64,000 bases of DNA from Streptomyces sp. NBC_01235 (GTDB lineage: Bacteria > Actinomycetota > Actinomycetes > Streptomycetales > Streptomycetaceae): positions 7,750,001 to 7,814,000 of the forward strand of contig NZ_CP108513.1 of the NCBI RefSeq assembly GCF_035989285.1, read 5' to 3'. Position numbers and translations under genes: made by a program. This document shows positions 19,050 through 28,154 of the stretch, piece after piece (within the stretch, counting starts at the first letter, position 1; each line of letters starts with the position of its first letter). The notes under the pieces are model-generated. The model did not search any database, had not been told where the DNA came from, and saw nothing but the letters and a program-made list of their open reading frames with translations.

Positions 19050-19361
19050 CGTGTTCCCGCCCCGCGGCGCGCGTGGTGGGCCGCGCAGGACTGGATCCCC
19101 GCCGCGACCGTCCGCGCCGAGGACGACGGGGCCGTGCTGTCGATGGTGAGCAGCGGACTCGGCATGGCGATCATGCCCGCGCTATCCCTCACCTCGACGC
19201 CGCCCGGCACGGAGATCACCGACCTCGGCCCGCGTCGCCCCACCCGTCGGATCGGCTACGTCACCACACCGGAACTCGCCACGACCACGGCCGTTCGGGC
19301 GCTCGTCCGGGAGCTCCGGGCATGGCGGGCGTCCGCGAAACCGCAGCTCGGCGGGGTGTGA
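19050..19361 (+). pseudogene. LysR-family regulator C-terminal relic
   Basis: The frame that contains the TnpB relic runs on into about 100 residues like the end of a LysR effector-binding domain: VRAEDDGAVLSMVSSGLGMA, IMPALSL, RRIGYVTTPELA, AVRALVRELRAW. The DNA-binding N-terminus is absent. The gene was probably truncated by the element upstream. Not expected to be functional. Confidence 0.7.
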
Positions 19362-19415
19362 CCCAGGGCGCCGTCTCAGATAGTAGGAAGTCCGAGTAAT
19401 TGTAGAGACAAGCGC

Positions 19416-19430
19416 GTGCTCCTCCTTTAG
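19416..19430 (+). CDS. Minimal Leu-codon leader peptide (GTG-Leu-Leu-Leu-stop)
   Basis: GTG CTC CTC CTT TAG encodes a start and three leucines. No ribosome site precedes it, but TAGAGA at 19403-19408 is at -10 distance if the transcript starts at the GTG, so it may be a leaderless mini-ORF. Its CTCCTT (19422-19427) is complementary to AAGGAG (19566-19571), the ribosome site of the next ORF. It can also pair locally (GCTCCT 19418-19423 with AGGAGC 19437-19442). It lies in the leucine gene region. A conserved pseudoknot named LEU element is described upstream of actinobacterial leuA operons; whether this is one is untested. Confidence 0.6.
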   Translation: MLLL

Positions 19431-19581
19431 CTTTGTAGGAGCCGAACGTCTCGCTCGATCAAGCGAATGGCGGTCGTGAGCCGGAACCCCGTGCAGGCAA
19501 CCCCTGCGGTCCGCTCCCCGCCCCATCCGGCGTCTCGTAACCCTTTTGGCACTCCCTGGATTTCGAAGGAGTCGATTTCCC
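19431..19581 (+). ncRNA. Putative structured leader RNA upstream of the 43-residue ORF
   Basis: About 150 bases between the mini-ORF and the next ATG. It contains AGGAGC, which pairs back to the mini-ORF, a GCAGG-CAAC-CCTGC-type hairpin near 19493, and ends in TTCGAAGGAG. No terminator with T run is seen, so control would act on translation. Function is inferred only from the complementarity. Confidence 0.4.
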
Positions 19582-19713
19582 ATGGCCGAGACGACCGTCC
19601 GCCGCCGAGTCCGTCATGTCTCCCGCATGAGCGAGTCCGACCGCAAGAACGCCGCCGCCGCCCTCCAGCGCGCCCTCGACCGCCGCGACAACGGCGGCGA
19701 GACCGGCCACTGA
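19582..19713 (+). CDS. 43-residue basic small protein
   Basis: The ORF starts MAETTVRRRVRHVSRMSESD and ends in RALDRRDNGGETGH. The ATG follows AAGGAG with a 10-base spacing. The codons have normal high GC third positions. It is rich in Arg and likely helical, with no recognised domain. It stands 204 bases before leuB and behind the Leu-codon leader, so it may be the leader's direct target. Function unknown. Confidence 0.65.
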   Translation: MAETTVRRRVRHVSRMSESDRKNAAAALQRALDRRDNGGETGH

Positions 19714-19917
19714 GCCGCCCGCGCCGGAACCCCGCGGTGGAACCCCCGCGGTAGAACACAGTCCGGGAGCCGCACCCGCACGGGGTGCGGCGCGGGCCCC
19801 CGAACGGGACTTCGGGCCCCGCGCCGCGCCTCGGCCCCTCCACTCCGCACCCCGACTTCCATGTCCGCATCGCGGACGGTCCATGTCATCCCATGGGACG
19901 AGGAGTAGGGTTCCCGC

Positions 19918-20961
19918 ATGTCTCGCAGCCTCAATCTCGCAGTGATTCCCGGTGACGGCATCGGCCAGGAGGTCGTGGCCGAAGGTCTCAAGGTCCTCTC
20001 CGCCGTCCTCCCGCAGGATGTGAAGCTGGAGACCAAGGAGTACGACTTCGGTGCCAGGCGCTACCACGCCACCGGTGAGACCCTCACCGACGCCGACGCC
20101 GAGGCGCTCAAGCAGCACGACGCCATCCTGCTCGGCGCGATCGGCGACCCGAGCGTCCCCTCCGGTGTCCTGGAGCGGGGCTTCCTGCTCAAGCTGCGAT
20201 TCCTCTTCGACCACCACGTCAACCTGCGTCCGTCGAAGCTCCTCCCGGGTGTCGCCACCCCGCTGGCCGGGCAGCCCGAGATCGACTTCATCGTGATCCG
20301 CGAAGGCACCGAGGGCCCGTACACCGGCAACGGCGGCACGATCCGCAAGGGCACCCCGCACGAGGTCGCCACCGAGGTCTCCGTGAACACGGCCTTCGGC
20401 GTCGAGCGCGTCGTCCGGGACGCCTTCGCCCGCGCCCAGGCCCGCCCGCGCAAGAAGCTGACGCTGGTCCACAAGAACAACGTGCTGGCCTTCGCCGGTC
20501 ACCTGTGGACGAACATCTTCAACAAGGTGGCCGAGGAGTTCCCCGACGTCACCACCGACTACATCCACGTCGACGCGGCGACGATCTACCTCGTCACCGA
20601 CCCCGCTCGTTTCGACGTGATCGTCACCGACAACCTCTTCGGTGACATCATCACCGACCTCGCCGCGGCCGTCTCCGGCGGCATCGGCGTCGCCGCGAGC
20701 GGGAACATCAACCCGTCCGGCGAGTTCCCGTCCATGTTCGAGCCCGTGCACGGCTCGGCCCCGGACATCGCCGGCCAGGGCAAGGCCGACCCCACCGCCA
20801 CGGTCCTGTCCGTCGCCCTGCTCCTGCGCCACCTCGGCTACGAGACCGAGGCCGTCCGCATCGAGGACGCCGTCTCCGTCGACCTGGGGGAGCGCGGCTC
20901 GCTGCCCGCGCGCAGCACCTCCGAGATCGGCGACGCGCTCTCCGTACGAGTAGCCGGCTGA
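19918..20961 (+). CDS. leuB: 3-isopropylmalate dehydrogenase
   Basis: A 347-residue NAD-dependent decarboxylating dehydrogenase of leucine synthesis. It probably also acts on methylmalate in the citramalate route. [10 protein letters not shown] at the N-terminus, the substrate Arg motif [10 protein letters not shown], the [12 protein letters not shown] segment, Mg-binding Asp in [12 protein letters not shown] and the NAD loop [18 protein letters not shown] are present. ATG 19918 has GAGGAGTAGGG upstream. The length fits the short actinobacterial type. A terminator follows. Confidence 0.96.
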   Translation: MSRSLNLAVIPGDGIGQEVVAEGLKVLSAVLPQDVKLETKEYDFGARRYHATGETLTDADAEALKQHDAILLGAIGDPSVPSGVLERGFLLKLRFLFDHHVNLRPSKLLPGVATPLAGQPEIDFIVIREGTEGPYTGNGGTIRKGTPHEVATEVSVNTAFGVERVVRDAFARAQARPRKKLTLVHKNNVLAFAGHLWTNIFNKVAEEFPDVTTDYIHVDAATIYLVTDPARFDVIVTDNLFGDIITDLAAAVSGGIGVAASGNINPSGEFPSMFEPVHGSAPDIAGQGKADPTATVLSVALLLRHLGYETEAVRIEDAVSVDLGERGSLPARSTSEIGDALSVRVAG

Positions 20962-20995
20962 CCCCGCGCTGCACGAAATCTCCCGTAGATCTTCC

Positions 20996-21030
20996 GAAGC
21001 CGCCGGGTCGCATCCGCACCCGGCGGCTTC
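20996..21030 (+). terminator. leuB terminator
   Basis: A perfect 13-bp stem (GAAGCCGCCGGGT with its complement) around a 9-base loop, 35 bases after leuB. Confidence 0.75.
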
Positions 21031-21222
21031 CGCATGTCCCCCGCCGGGTGCCACCATCAACCCTGGGTCGCATTCACGCCGTTTTGGCCCTCGTCCGCCG
21101 CTTGCGATAATCGAACGCGGAGCCGCGGTATGAGGGAATGCTCGGACGTCCTAGCACCGGCCACTGGCCGTACGGACGTGAGCGCGGCCCGTCACTACAC
21201 AACCGGTGAAGGACAACCACTC

Positions 21223-22311
21223 ATGACGACGCCCACGATCGAGCTAAAGCCCTCCGCCAGCCCCACCTCCGCCGCCGAGCGCGAGGCGATCCTGGCGAAC
21301 CCCGGGTTCGGCCGCCACTTCACCGACCACATGGTGACGATCAAGTGGACCGAGGGTCGAGGCTGGCACGACGGCCAGCTCGTTCCCTACGCGCCGATCC
21401 CCCTCGACCCGGCCACCATGGTCCTGCACTACGCGCAGGAGATCTTCGAGGGCCTGAAGGCGTACCGCCGTCCCGACGGCTCCGTCGCCACCTTCCGCCC
21501 CGACCAGAACGCCAAGCGCTTCCAGCGCTCCGCCCGCCGCCTGGCCATGCCCGAGCTGCCGGTCGAGACGTTCATCGAGGCCTGCGACGCCCTCGTCGGC
21601 CAGGACAAGGACTGGGTGCCCGCGCACGGCGGCGAGGAGTCCCTCTACCTGCGCCCCTTCATGATCGCGACCGAGGTCGGCCTGGGTGTGAAGCCGGCCA
21701 ACGAGTACCTCTTCCTCGTCATCGCCTCGCCGGCCGGCGCCTACTTCCCGGGCGGCGTCAAGCCCGTCTCCATCTGGGTCTCCGAGGACCACGTCCGCGC
21801 CGTCCCCGGCGGCATGGGCGACGCCAAGACGGGCGGCAACTACGCCGCCTCACTGCTCGCCCAGGCCGAGGCCGCCGCGCAGGGCTGCGCCCAGGTCTGC
21901 TACCTCGACGCGGTCGAGCGCAAGTGGGTCGAGGAGCTCGGCGGCATGAACCTGTACTTCGTGTACGGCGACAAGATCGTCACACCCTCGCTGACGGGCT
22001 CCATCCTGGAGGGCGTCACCCGCGACAGCCTCCTCAGCGTCGCCCGCGACCTCGGCTACGAGGCCGAGGAGGGCCGCGTCTCCGTCGAGCAGTGGCAGCG
22101 CGACTCCGAGAACGGCACGCTGAAGGAGGTCTTCGCCTGCGGCACCGCCGCCGTGATCACCCCCGTCGGCACGGTCAAGCGCACCGGCGGCGAGTGGCAG
22201 CAGTCGGGCGGCGAGCCCGGCGAGGTCACCCTCAGGCTCCGCCAGGCCCTGCTGGACATCCAGCGCGGCACGGCCGAGGACAAGCACGGCTGGATGCACG
22301 AGCTGGGCTGA
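21223..22311 (+). CDS. ilvE: Branched-chain amino acid aminotransferase
   Basis: A 362-residue PLP enzyme of fold type IV that makes valine, leucine and isoleucine from their 2-oxoacids with glutamate. The Schiff-base Lys202 is in [12 protein letters not shown]. The N-terminal [14 protein letters not shown] and the PLP-phosphate region [10 protein letters not shown] are typical. ATG 21223 has GAAGGAC upstream. The frame is open further back, with an in-frame ATG at 21130, but that extension is not typical of the family. A hairpin terminator follows. Confidence 0.96.
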   Translation: MTTPTIELKPSASPTSAAEREAILANPGFGRHFTDHMVTIKWTEGRGWHDGQLVPYAPIPLDPATMVLHYAQEIFEGLKAYRRPDGSVATFRPDQNAKRFQRSARRLAMPELPVETFIEACDALVGQDKDWVPAHGGEESLYLRPFMIATEVGLGVKPANEYLFLVIASPAGAYFPGGVKPVSIWVSEDHVRAVPGGMGDAKTGGNYAASLLAQAEAAAQGCAQVCYLDAVERKWVEELGGMNLYFVYGDKIVTPSLTGSILEGVTRDSLLSVARDLGYEAEEGRVSVEQWQRDSENGTLKEVFACGTAAVITPVGTVKRTGGEWQQSGGEPGEVTLRLRQALLDIQRGTAEDKHGWMHELG

Positions 22312-22322
22312 GCCGTCCCGAC

Positions 22323-22355
22323 GGGCGGACGCGCACGGCCCGTCCGCGTCCGCCC
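22323..22355 (+). terminator. ilvE terminator
   Basis: An 11-bp stem, GGGCGGACGCG with CGCGTCCGCCC, around an 11-base loop, starting 11 bases after ilvE. Confidence 0.65.
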
Positions 22356-22614
22356 GACGCGTACCGCCTCCCCCTCGCGGGTATCCACTGATTCCGCGGG
22401 GGGAGTGTTCCCTCCGGTGTGCCCACGCGGCCGAGGGAGGGAGCGCGGGTTCGGCGCGAGCGAGTTCCTGCCGGGGCTGGAGGCGGGGGCGTGAGCGCCG
22501 GGGCGACACAGCAGGCCGCGAGGGATGCGGCGCGGTGGTGGGGACACGGTTCAGCGAGTGCTGCACCGCCTACGAGACCCACTTCCTGCCCGACGCCGTA
22601 AGGGCGGCCACCGT
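22356..22614 (+). other. Noncoding stretch with a possible gene 3' end
   Basis: No intact gene. The end of the stretch (about 22540-22617) reads in one frame as GTRFSECCTAYETHFLPDAV followed by RAATV and a stop that overlaps the ATG of the TetR relic as ATGA. That suggests the tail of a deleted upstream gene once translationally coupled to the regulator. I do not recognise the family. GCGGCCACCGTATGA occurs twice in tandem at 22603-22633. Confidence 0.4.
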
Positions 22615-22989
22615 ATGAGCGGCCACCGTATGAGCGGCACCCGGCGCACTCCGGCCCCGCCGCGCGAGCGGATCCTCGCCGCCGCCATGGCGATGATCGC
22701 CGAGCGCGGTCCGAGAAGCTCACCATGGCGGGGCTCGGCCGTGCCGTCGGCATGAGCAGCGGCCACCTCCTCTCCTGCTTCCACTCCAAGGACGAGCCGC
22801 TGCTGCGCACCCTGGAGCGGAGCGAGGGCCGCCTCGGCGCCGAGCGCGCCCGCCTGCTGACCCGTGCCGCCCCGCCCACGAGCGCCTCGACGGCTCCATC
22901 CACGTGGCGATCGGGCTGCGTGGCACGGACCGGGAACACGTTCTCGCCCATGTAAGGGAGTTCCTGGACGCTCGCTGCTCGCATCCTGA
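22615..22989 (+). pseudogene. TetR-family regulator relic with frameshifts
   Basis: The frame from ATG 22615 encodes RERILAAAMAMIAERGP, the first helix of a TetR domain. The continuation EKLTMAGLGRAVGMSSGHLL, FHSKDEPLLRTLER is in the next frame, so a one-base-type frameshift lies near 22712. A second shift near 22870 moves the rest (HERLDGSIHVAIGLRGTDRE) again. The gene cannot give a full protein. It sits between ilvE and the cimA leader. Confidence 0.75.
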
Positions 22990-23002
22990 GACACCCGATT
23001 CG
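22987..23002. promoter_or_regulatory. Partial NdgR-type site upstream of cimA
   Basis: TGAGACACCCGATTCG shares the left half (TGAGAC) and the CCCG centre with the site found at ilvB; the right half is poorly matched. It lies 46 bases before the possible GTG start of the leader peptide. Weak by itself. Confidence 0.25.
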
Positions 23003-23047
23003 CTTCGGGGTGGCTTGTGCCAGACTGCCCCCGTGCTCTCGTTCGCC

Positions 23048-23083
23048 ATGATTATTGGCAGCAGGCGCGCCGGTCCGCAGTGA
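23048..23083 (+). CDS. cimA leader peptide (tandem Ile codons)
   Basis: ATG ATT ATT GGC and on to TGA encodes MIIGSRRAGPQ. The frame is open back to a GTG at 23033, which would give 16 residues. Two consecutive ATT codons are striking, since ATT is rare in this genome. There is no obvious ribosome site, so it may be leaderless. The stop codon touches a hairpin (CCGCTC-C-GTAC with GTACGAGCGG, 23084-23110), and an intrinsic terminator follows. Isoleucine is the specific end product of the citramalate route, so the codons match the gene. Confidence 0.68.
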   Translation: MIIGSRRAGPQ

Positions 23084-23137
23084 CCGCTCCGTACGACCAG
23101 GTACGAGCGGCCATCGTCGTCCTCGACCCGCGCGCAG

Positions 23138-23172
23138 ACCTCTCGCACCCGCGAGGGGTTTTTCGCTTTTCT
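23138..23172 (+). terminator. cimA attenuator terminator
   Basis: Stem ACCTCTCGC (23138-23146) pairs with GCGAGGGGT (23151-23159) around ACCC, then TTTTCGCTTTT follows. It is 103 bases upstream of the cimA ATG, so it must be bypassed for expression. It ends in CGAGGGGTTTTT, like the ilvB attenuator. Confidence 0.75.
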
Positions 23173-23274
23173 GGCCCACCCACAGCCGGGAGCACGAGCG
23201 CGAGGGACCATGGGGGGATGGTGGAGCCGGTCATTCCGGTAACGACCGAGATCCGACACAGGAGCCTTCAGACC

Positions 23275-24879
23275 ATGACCGCAACCAGCGAGCTCGACGA
23301 TTCGTTCCACGTCTTCGACACCACCCTGCGCGACGGTGCGCAGCGTGAGGGCATCAACCTCACCGTCGCCGACAAGCTGGCCATCGCCCGGCACCTGGAC
23401 GACTTCGGCGTGGGCTTCATCGAGGGCGGCTGGCCCGGCGCCAACCCGCGGGACACCGAGTTCTTCGCCCGTGCCCAGCAGGAGATCGACTTCAAGCACG
23501 CCCAGCTGGTCGCCTTCGGCGCGACCCGCCGGGCTGGCGCGAAGGCCGCGGAGGACCCGCAGGTCAAGGCGCTGCTGGACTCGGGCGCGGCGGTGATCAC
23601 CCTGGTCGCGAAGTCCCACGACCGGCACGTCGAGCTGGCCCTGCGCACGACGCTCGACGAGAACCTGGCGATGGTCAGCGACACCGTGTCCTTCCTCAAG
23701 GGCCAGGGCCGCCGGGTCTTCGTCGACTGCGAGCACTTCTTCGACGGCTACCGCGCCAACCCCGAGTACGCGAAGGCGGTCGTCCGGGCGGCGTCCGAGG
23801 CCGGCGCGGACGTGGTCATCCTGTGCGACACCAACGGCGGCATGCTCCCGGCGCAGGTCCAGGCGGTCGTCTCCACGGTCCTCGCCGACACCGGCGCCCG
23901 CCTCGGCATCCACACCCAGGACGACACCGGCTGCGCGGTGGCCAACACCCTGGCCGCGGTGGACGCGGGCGCGACGCACGTCCAGTGCACGGCGAACGGC
24001 TACGGCGAGCGGGTCGGCAACGCCAACCTGTTCCCGGTCGTGGCCGCGCTGGAACTGAAGTACGGCAAGAAGGTGCTGCCCGAGGGCAAGCTGCGCGAGA
24101 TGACCCGCATCTCGCACGCGATCGCCGAGGTCGTCAACCTCACGCCGTCCACACACCAGCCGTACGTGGGTGTCTCGGCCTTCGCGCACAAGGCCGGGCT
24201 GCACGCCTCGGCCATCAAGGTCGACCCGGACCTGTACCAGCACATCGACCCCGAGCAGGTCGGCAACACCATGCGGATGCTGGTGTCCGACATGGCCGGG
24301 CGTGCCTCGATCGAGCTCAAGGGCAAGGAGCTCGGCGTCGACCTGGGCGACGACCGCGAAGTGGTCGGCCGGGTGGTGGAGCGGGTCAAGGAGCGCGAGC
24401 TCAAGGGCTACACCTACGAGGCGGCGGACGCCTCGTTCGAGCTGCTGCTGCGCGCGGAGGTCGAGGGCGGGCCGCTGAAGTACTTCGAGGTCGAGTCCTG
24501 GCGGGCCATCGTCGAGGACCGCCCCGACGGCACCCACGCCAACGAGGCGACGGTCAAGCTGTGGGCCAAGGGCGAGCGCATCGTCGCGACGGCGGAGGGC
24601 AACGGCCCGGTCAACGCCCTGGACCGCGCCCTGCGCGTGGCCCTGGAGAAGATCTACCCGCAGCTGGCCAAGCTCGACCTGGTCGACTACAAGGTCCGCA
24701 TCCTGGAGGGCGTCCACGGCACCCAGTCCACCACCCGCGTCCTGATCTCCACGACGGACGGGGCGGGCGAGTGGTCCACGGTGGGCGTGGCGGAGAACGT
24801 CATCGCGGCCTCGTGGCAGGCCCTGGAGGACGCCTACACGTACGGGCTGCTGCGGGCGGGGGTGGACCCGGCGGAGTGA
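23275..24879 (+). CDS. cimA: Citramalate synthase
   Basis: A 534-residue acyltransferase of the isopropylmalate/homocitrate synthase family, best fitting citramalate synthase. That enzyme joins pyruvate and acetyl-CoA, giving a threonine-independent route to 2-oxobutyrate and isoleucine. FDTTLRDGAQREGI starts the barrel. GGWPGANPRDTEFF, AFGATRR and the metal-site HTQDDTGCAVAN and CTANGYGERVGN are the CimA-type signatures. A C-terminal LeuA dimer/allosteric domain spans about residues 390-530. ATG 23275 has AGGAG upstream. The next enzymes, LeuCD and LeuB, are also in the window. An older label would be 2-isopropylmalate synthase. Confidence 0.9.
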   Translation: MTATSELDDSFHVFDTTLRDGAQREGINLTVADKLAIARHLDDFGVGFIEGGWPGANPRDTEFFARAQQEIDFKHAQLVAFGATRRAGAKAAEDPQVKALLDSGAAVITLVAKSHDRHVELALRTTLDENLAMVSDTVSFLKGQGRRVFVDCEHFFDGYRANPEYAKAVVRAASEAGADVVILCDTNGGMLPAQVQAVVSTVLADTGARLGIHTQDDTGCAVANTLAAVDAGATHVQCTANGYGERVGNANLFPVVAALELKYGKKVLPEGKLREMTRISHAIAEVVNLTPSTHQPYVGVSAFAHKAGLHASAIKVDPDLYQHIDPEQVGNTMRMLVSDMAGRASIELKGKELGVDLGDDREVVGRVVERVKERELKGYTYEAADASFELLLRAEVEGGPLKYFEVESWRAIVEDRPDGTHANEATVKLWAKGERIVATAEGNGPVNALDRALRVALEKIYPQLAKLDLVDYKVRILEGVHGTQSTTRVLISTTDGAGEWSTVGVAENVIAASWQALEDAYTYGLLRAGVDPAE

Positions 24880-24900
24880 GTTCCCGGGGCCGGTTTCCGG

Positions 24901-24919
24901 GGCCCGGTGTTCCCGGGCC
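24901..24919 (+). terminator. Hairpin after cimA
   Basis: A 7-bp stem GGCCCGG/CCGGGCC with a 5-base loop, 21 bases after cimA, within a longer CCGG-rich stretch. A weak terminator candidate. Confidence 0.45.
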
Positions 24920-24975
24920 GGGATTCCGGCCTCCCAGGGTGTCCGGTTTTGTGGCGCTTCGGGTAGCTTCGAGGT

Positions 24976-26367
24976 ATGAAGGTCGCGACTCCGACCCGCC
25001 CTCCCCGAGACATCATCGGACCGCTGCTCGCACTGGCGTTCGCCGTCCTGACGGTCCTCACCGTCCTCGTGTCGGCGGGCGCCCCGCGTGCCACCGCGGC
25101 CGCGCCCGAGGCGACCGGTGTCTCGGCCATCGCCGAGGCGCTCCGCGAGAGCCCGGTCTACGTCGACCCGGCGGCGAGCGGCCGACTGTCCCAGGCGGAC
25201 GCGCACGCGCTCCGGCAGCAGATCGAGGACGCCGACAAACCCCTGTTCATCGCCGTCCTGCCCGCCGACTACCCCACGGCGAACCTGTTCACGGATCTGC
25301 GCACCGCGACCGGCGTCACCGGCCTGTACGCGATCCGCCTCGGTGACCGCTTCGACGCCCGCGCCGACTCCTCGGTCCTGTCGCGCACCGCCGTCCAGAA
25401 CCTCGTCACCAGCGTCCGCGGCGAGAGCGACGTGAAGACCCAGCTGACGGACTTCACCGACCGGGCCCTGGCCAACATGGGCGGCTCGGCCCCCGGGTCC
25501 TGGAACTCCTCGGGCGGCGGCGACGGTGTCTCGTCCACCGCGCTGATCGCGGTGGGCGTGGTCCTGGTGGCCGGCGGGGCGGGCGCGTACACCCTGGTGC
25601 GGCGCAACCGCCGCCGTCACGCGGAGGAGCAGCGGGCCGCCCTCGACCGGCTGCGGGTCGTCGTGGACGAGGACATCACGGCCTTCGGCGAGGAACTCGA
25701 CCGCCTGGACTTCCACCCGGCCGAGGCGGGCGCCGACGACACCATGCGCGCCGACTACGAACGCGGCCTGGACGCCTACGAGCAGGCCAAGTCGTCGATG
25801 GCGGCGGCGACGAGACCGGAGGACGTCCGCGCCGTCACCCAGGCCCTGGAGGACGGCCGTTTCTCCCTCGCCCAGCTCGCCGCGCGCCGCGAGGGCAAGC
25901 CGTTGCCCGAGCGCCGTCCGCCCTGCTTCTTCGACCCCCGCCACGGCCCCTCGGTCGCCGACGCCACCTGGACGCCGCCCGGCGGGGCCACCCGCGAGGT
26001 CCCGGTCTGCGCGGCGGACGCGACCCGCCTCGCCGACGGCCGCGACCCCGTGATCCGCGAGGTCGACAGCGACTACGGCCGCCGCCCCTACTGGGAGGCC
26101 GGCCCGGCCTACGGCCCCTGGGCGGGCGGTTACTTCGGCGGCGGCATCCTGCCCGGCCTCCTGGTCGGCACGATGCTCGGCTCGATGATGGCCACCCCGT
26201 CCTACGCCGCCGACTACGGCACCGGCTACGGCGACTTCGGCGGCGGCTACCAGGGCGGCGACGTCTCCGGCGGCGACTTCGACCCCGGCGACTTCGGCGG
26301 CGGCTTCGGCGGCGGGGGAGGGGACTTCGGCGGAGGTGGCGGGGGCGACTTCGGCGGCGGGTTCTGA
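24976..26367 (+). CDS. TPM-domain-like membrane protein with Gly/Asp/Phe repeat tail
   Basis: A 463-residue protein with an N-terminal signal/anchor (residues 14-42), then an extracytoplasmic alpha/beta region resembling TPM-type domains, a second membrane segment (TALIAVGVVLVAGGAGAYTL, about 195-214) and a charged cytoplasmic coiled region. The last 60 residues repeat GGDF, GGGF and GGGGDF units. A TAGCTT box close before the ATG suggests a leaderless message. Function is unknown; the Gly-rich tail may mediate self-association. It is convergent with the trypsin gene across a terminator. Confidence 0.75.
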   Translation: MKVATPTRPPRDIIGPLLALAFAVLTVLTVLVSAGAPRATAAAPEATGVSAIAEALRESPVYVDPAASGRLSQADAHALRQQIEDADKPLFIAVLPADYPTANLFTDLRTATGVTGLYAIRLGDRFDARADSSVLSRTAVQNLVTSVRGESDVKTQLTDFTDRALANMGGSAPGSWNSSGGGDGVSSTALIAVGVVLVAGGAGAYTLVRRNRRRHAEEQRAALDRLRVVVDEDITAFGEELDRLDFHPAEAGADDTMRADYERGLDAYEQAKSSMAAATRPEDVRAVTQALEDGRFSLAQLAARREGKPLPERRPPCFFDPRHGPSVADATWTPPGGATREVPVCAADATRLADGRDPVIREVDSDYGRRPYWEAGPAYGPWAGGYFGGGILPGLLVGTMLGSMMATPSYAADYGTGYGDFGGGYQGGDVSGGDFDPGDFGGGFGGGGGDFGGGGGGDFGGGF

Positions 26368-26397
26368 GACACCCCAGGGCACGGGCCTGGGTGCGAG

Positions 26398-26431
26398 CAC
26401 GGGCCCGGCGCGGGGCGGCGCCGGGCCCGTG
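26398..26431. terminator. Bidirectional terminator between TPM-like gene and sprT
   Basis: A perfect 14-bp stem (CACGGGCCCGGCGC with its complement) and a 6-base loop, placed between convergent genes. Confidence 0.75.
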
Positions 26432-26482
26432 GTCCTCGTACGAGGTGGTCTGCGGGAGTGGCCTACGAGGCCGAGCGTCGCC

Positions 26483-27370
<888 letters not shown>

Positions 27371-27470
27371 TCAGGTCAAATCTGTTGCTGGATTATGGGA
27401 ACGCCGCAAGCCCTCACACAAGGGGGCTGATTCAGCCACCTGTCGCGGTCGGCGGGGAGGGCGGGGAAGG

Positions 27471-28154
27471 TCAGGGCGACCCGGGCACGACCAGCCCAGA
27501 CTCGTACGCCATGACGACCGCCTGGGTGCGGTCCCGCAGCCCCAGCTTGGACAGCACCCGGCTGACGTGCGTCTTCACCGTCTCCTCGCCCACTCTCAGC
27601 CGGGCCGCGACCTCCGGGTTCGACAGCCCCTCCGCGAGCAGCCGCAGCACGTCCGTCTCCCGCGGGGTGAGGGCGGAAAGTACGCCCTGCGCATCCTGCG
27701 CGCCCTGTGCGCGGGACCTCGGCCGCTGCCGGGCGAACTCGGCGATCAGCCGCCGGGTGACGGCGGGCGCGAGGAGCGCCTCACCGGCGGCGACGACCCG
27801 TACCGCGTCGAAGAGCCGCTCGGCGGTCACGTCCTTCAGCAGGAATCCGCTCGCCCCGGCGGCCAGCGCGTCGTAAACGTGCTCGTCGAGGTCGAAGGTG
27901 GTGAGCACCAGCACCCGCGGCGCGTCCGGCCCGCGCAGCCGCCCGGTCGCCTCGATGCCGTCCATGACCGGCATCCGGACGTCCATGAGGACCACGTCGC
28001 AACGCCGCTCCCGGCACACCCGCACCGCCTCCGCACCGTCCCGCGCGGTCCCGACGACGGTGAAGTCCGCCTGTGTGCCGAGGAGTCCGGCGTAGCCGAC
28101 GCGCACGAGCTCGTGGTCGTCGGCGATGACGATCCTGACCTCGCCGGCGGTCAC
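27471..28154 (-). CDS. LuxR/NarL-type response regulator
   Basis: A 227-residue two-component regulator. The receiver starts RIVIADDHELVR with the acidic pair, the phospho-acceptor Asp is in VVLMDVRMPVMDG, Thr in VLVLTTFD and Lys in FLLKD. The C-terminal helix-turn-helix reads LTPRETDVLRLLAEGLSNPE, AARLRVGEETVKTHVSRVLSKLGL. Its ATG overlaps the stop of the kinase gene by four bases, so the pair is translationally coupled. The divergent ABC exporter is the probable target. Confidence 0.93.
   Translation of the reverse strand: MTAGEVRIVIADDHELVRVGYAGLLGTQADFTVVGTARDGAEAVRVCRERRCDVVLMDVRMPVMDGIEATGRLRGPDAPRVLVLTTFDLDEHVYDALAAGASGFLLKDVTAERLFDAVRVVAAGEALLAPAVTRRLIAEFARQRPRSRAQGAQDAQGVLSALTPRETDVLRLLAEGLSNPEVAARLRVGEETVKTHVSRVLSKLGLRDRTQAVVMAYESGLVVPGSP

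Noticed and set aside
18522..19361. A single real gene of 279 residues
   Set aside because: The frame stitches a TnpB tail, hairpin sequence and a LysR fragment, so it is a chance fusion of relics.
21130..21222. N-terminal extension of IlvE from ATG 21130
   Set aside because: The extra residues are not typical of aminotransferases, and the ATG at 21223 has a better ribosome site.
23082..23137. Ile-Val-Val-Leu run in a frame starting near 23081 as the cimA leader peptide
   Set aside because: That frame has no stop before the terminator and would be translated through it. The MII frame ending at 23083 fits attenuation better.
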